Assembly: GCA_021815905.1 (NCBI GenBank)
Contig: JAKAZP010000162.1
Coordinates: 1 to 6,153 of the forward strand
DNA length: 6,153 nucleotides
Direction: 5' to 3'
Origin: Pseudomonadota bacterium
Lineage (GTDB): Bacteria > Pseudomonadota > Gammaproteobacteria > Steroidobacterales > Steroidobacteraceae
Shown here piece by piece: positions 5,364 through 6,153 of this stretch. The translations under genes and the position numbers were made by a program. How positions within the stretch are numbered: the first letter of the stretch is position 1; the number at the start of each line of letters is the position of its first letter. Below the pieces are notes generated by a model. It searched no databases. It saw nothing but the letters and a program-made list of their open reading frames with translations, and had not been told where the DNA came from.

Positions 5364-6071
5364 ATGCCTCCAGGCGCGACCCGCGAGCCGTATCCGTCCC
5401 GGCGCGCATCCCGCAGGGCATGGCTATGGGGTTCCCTCGGCATGGCCCTCGTCGTGGCGTACTGCATCGGGCCCCTGGTCCAGCCGCACGTTTCGCTCGC
5501 GAGCGTGCACGACAATCTCTCGGCCATCACCCGCGACTGGATCCTGGTCGCGATACTGGCCGCCATCGGCTTCGTGGGCCAGAAGCGCTCCGCGGAGTTC
5601 TTCGGGCTTCGGGTGCCGGGCTGGCGCGACGTCATCGCCATGCTGGGCGTCTTCGTGGCGAGCGCCGTCATCGTCGTGCTGGTGACCGACATCGCCGTCG
5701 TGCACGCGGCGCTCAGGAGGATTTCCAGCCCCGATTTCATGAAGGTCCCGTTCGATGTGAGATTGGCCCTCGTGCTCACGGCGGGCATCTGCGAGGAATT
5801 CATCTTCCGGGGGTTCGTGATCGAGCAGATCGGCGAGTGGACGGGATCCCTGTCCCTCGGCGCCGGGATATCACTGCTTTTCTTCGTCGTGCCGCACGCG
5901 TGGCTCTACGGGTTTACCGCCGGGCTCGCGATCCCGGCCGTTCTCGGCGCCGCGCTGACGCTGCTGTACCTGTGGCGGCGCAACCTGCCGGTCTGCATGC
6001 TGATGCATGCGATGGTGGACGGATACTCGCTGCTGCTGGTGCCGGCTTTGATGCGCGCACACGGTACATGA
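5364..6071 (+). CDS. CPBP-family intramembrane metalloprotease
   Basis: Complete protein of 235 residues with a basic, Pro/Arg-rich cytoplasmic N-terminus (1-19) and about seven or eight hydrophobic segments (near 20-40, 58-75, 88-112, 131-148, 163-180, 183-203, 208-228). All three motifs of the CPBP/Rce1 (CAAX protease and bacteriocin-processing) family are present: EEFIFRG with Glu144, Glu145 and Arg149; FVVPH with Phe174 and His178; and HAMVD with His215 and Asp219. These Glu and His residues form the catalytic site inside the membrane. An Asp at the last position instead of the more frequent Asn is tolerated in the family. The start is supported by GAGAG at 5350-5354 and AGGA at 5357-5360. 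The substrate is unknown; bacterial members serve in peptide maturation, immunity to bacteriocins or protein anchoring. No partner gene is adjacent, and nothing links it to the pilus genes beyond position. Confidence 0.92.
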   Translation: MPPGATREPYPSRRASRRAWLWGSLGMALVVAYCIGPLVQPHVSLASVHDNLSAITRDWILVAILAAIGFVGQKRSAEFFGLRVPGWRDVIAMLGVFVASAVIVVLVTDIAVVHAALRRISSPDFMKVPFDVRLALVLTAGICEEFIFRGFVIEQIGEWTGSLSLGAGISLLFFVVPHAWLYGFTAGLAIPAVLGAALTLLYLWRRNLPVCMLMHAMVDGYSLLLVPALMRAHGT

Positions 6072-6084
6072 GCCGGGGGCTCTC

Positions 6085-6098
6085 CCCGCGAACGCGGG
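6085..6098. terminator. Possible transcription end hairpin after the CPBP gene
   Basis: CCCGCG (6085-6090) and CGCGGG (6093-6098) form a short stem 14 nt after the protease stop, with further GGGG/CCCC pairing possible around it (6074-6111). No T-run follows, so if it terminates transcription it is not a standard intrinsic terminator. Support is weak. Confidence 0.25.
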
Positions 6099-6153
6099 CA
6101 TCGCGTCCGGGGACTTGTGCGAGCGGGAATGCATTGGCGAGAACTTACATGAT

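Noticed and set aside
4949..5803. 284-residue minus-strand open frame across the gap and the protease gene
   Set aside because: Most of it is antisense to the well-supported CPBP gene. Only the 5009-5191 part looks coding-like, and it is reported as a possible pseudogene.
6149..6153. ATG at the right edge as the start of another gene
   Set aside because: Only five bases are visible and the upstream purines are a poor ribosome site; it cannot be judged.

Overview
The window is high-GC DNA with strongly GC-biased third codon positions. Gene content points to a Pseudomonadota bacterium, most likely a gammaproteobacterium of the Xanthomonadales/Nevskiales/Steroidobacterales type. The grounds are the minor-pilin order fimT-pilV-pilW-pilX-pilY1 and a small acidic protein that I recall (from memory, unchecked) as belonging to a gammaproteobacterial DUF6763-type family. 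I cannot name the species.

Left two thirds (1-4070, minus strand): a type IV pilus minor-pilin operon, transcribed right to left. It runs fimT/GspH-like prepilin, pilV, pilW, pilX, then the first 412 codons of pilY1, which leaves the window at base 1. The genes are very close together (19-nt gap, 4-nt overlap, 14-nt overlap, 14-nt gap), so they are almost certainly co-transcribed. In known systems these minor pilins form a priming complex in the inner membrane and cap the pilus tip, with PilY1 as a large secreted or tip-located adhesin and mechanosensor that depends on them.

Middle (4071-4481): a 411-nt divergent intergenic region. It holds no convincing gene or sigma-70 promoter. It does hold a perfect tandem heptamer upstream of fimT, a small palindromic cluster upstream of the plus-strand gene, and a GC-rich hairpin.

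Right third (4482-6153, plus strand): a 139-residue acidic protein of unknown function with a good ribosome binding site. It is followed after 13 nt by a candidate 30-residue single-span membrane protein that normal gene callers would skip. A 356-nt gap follows (5008-5363); its minus strand carries a coding-like stretch resembling the middle part of LuxR-type regulators, broken by an apparent frameshift and probably a decayed gene. Then comes a complete CPBP-family intramembrane protease with all three active-site motifs. The last 82 bases are non-coding as far as can be seen.

The pilus operon works as one functional unit. Nothing in the sequence directly ties the plus-strand genes to it beyond adjacency.
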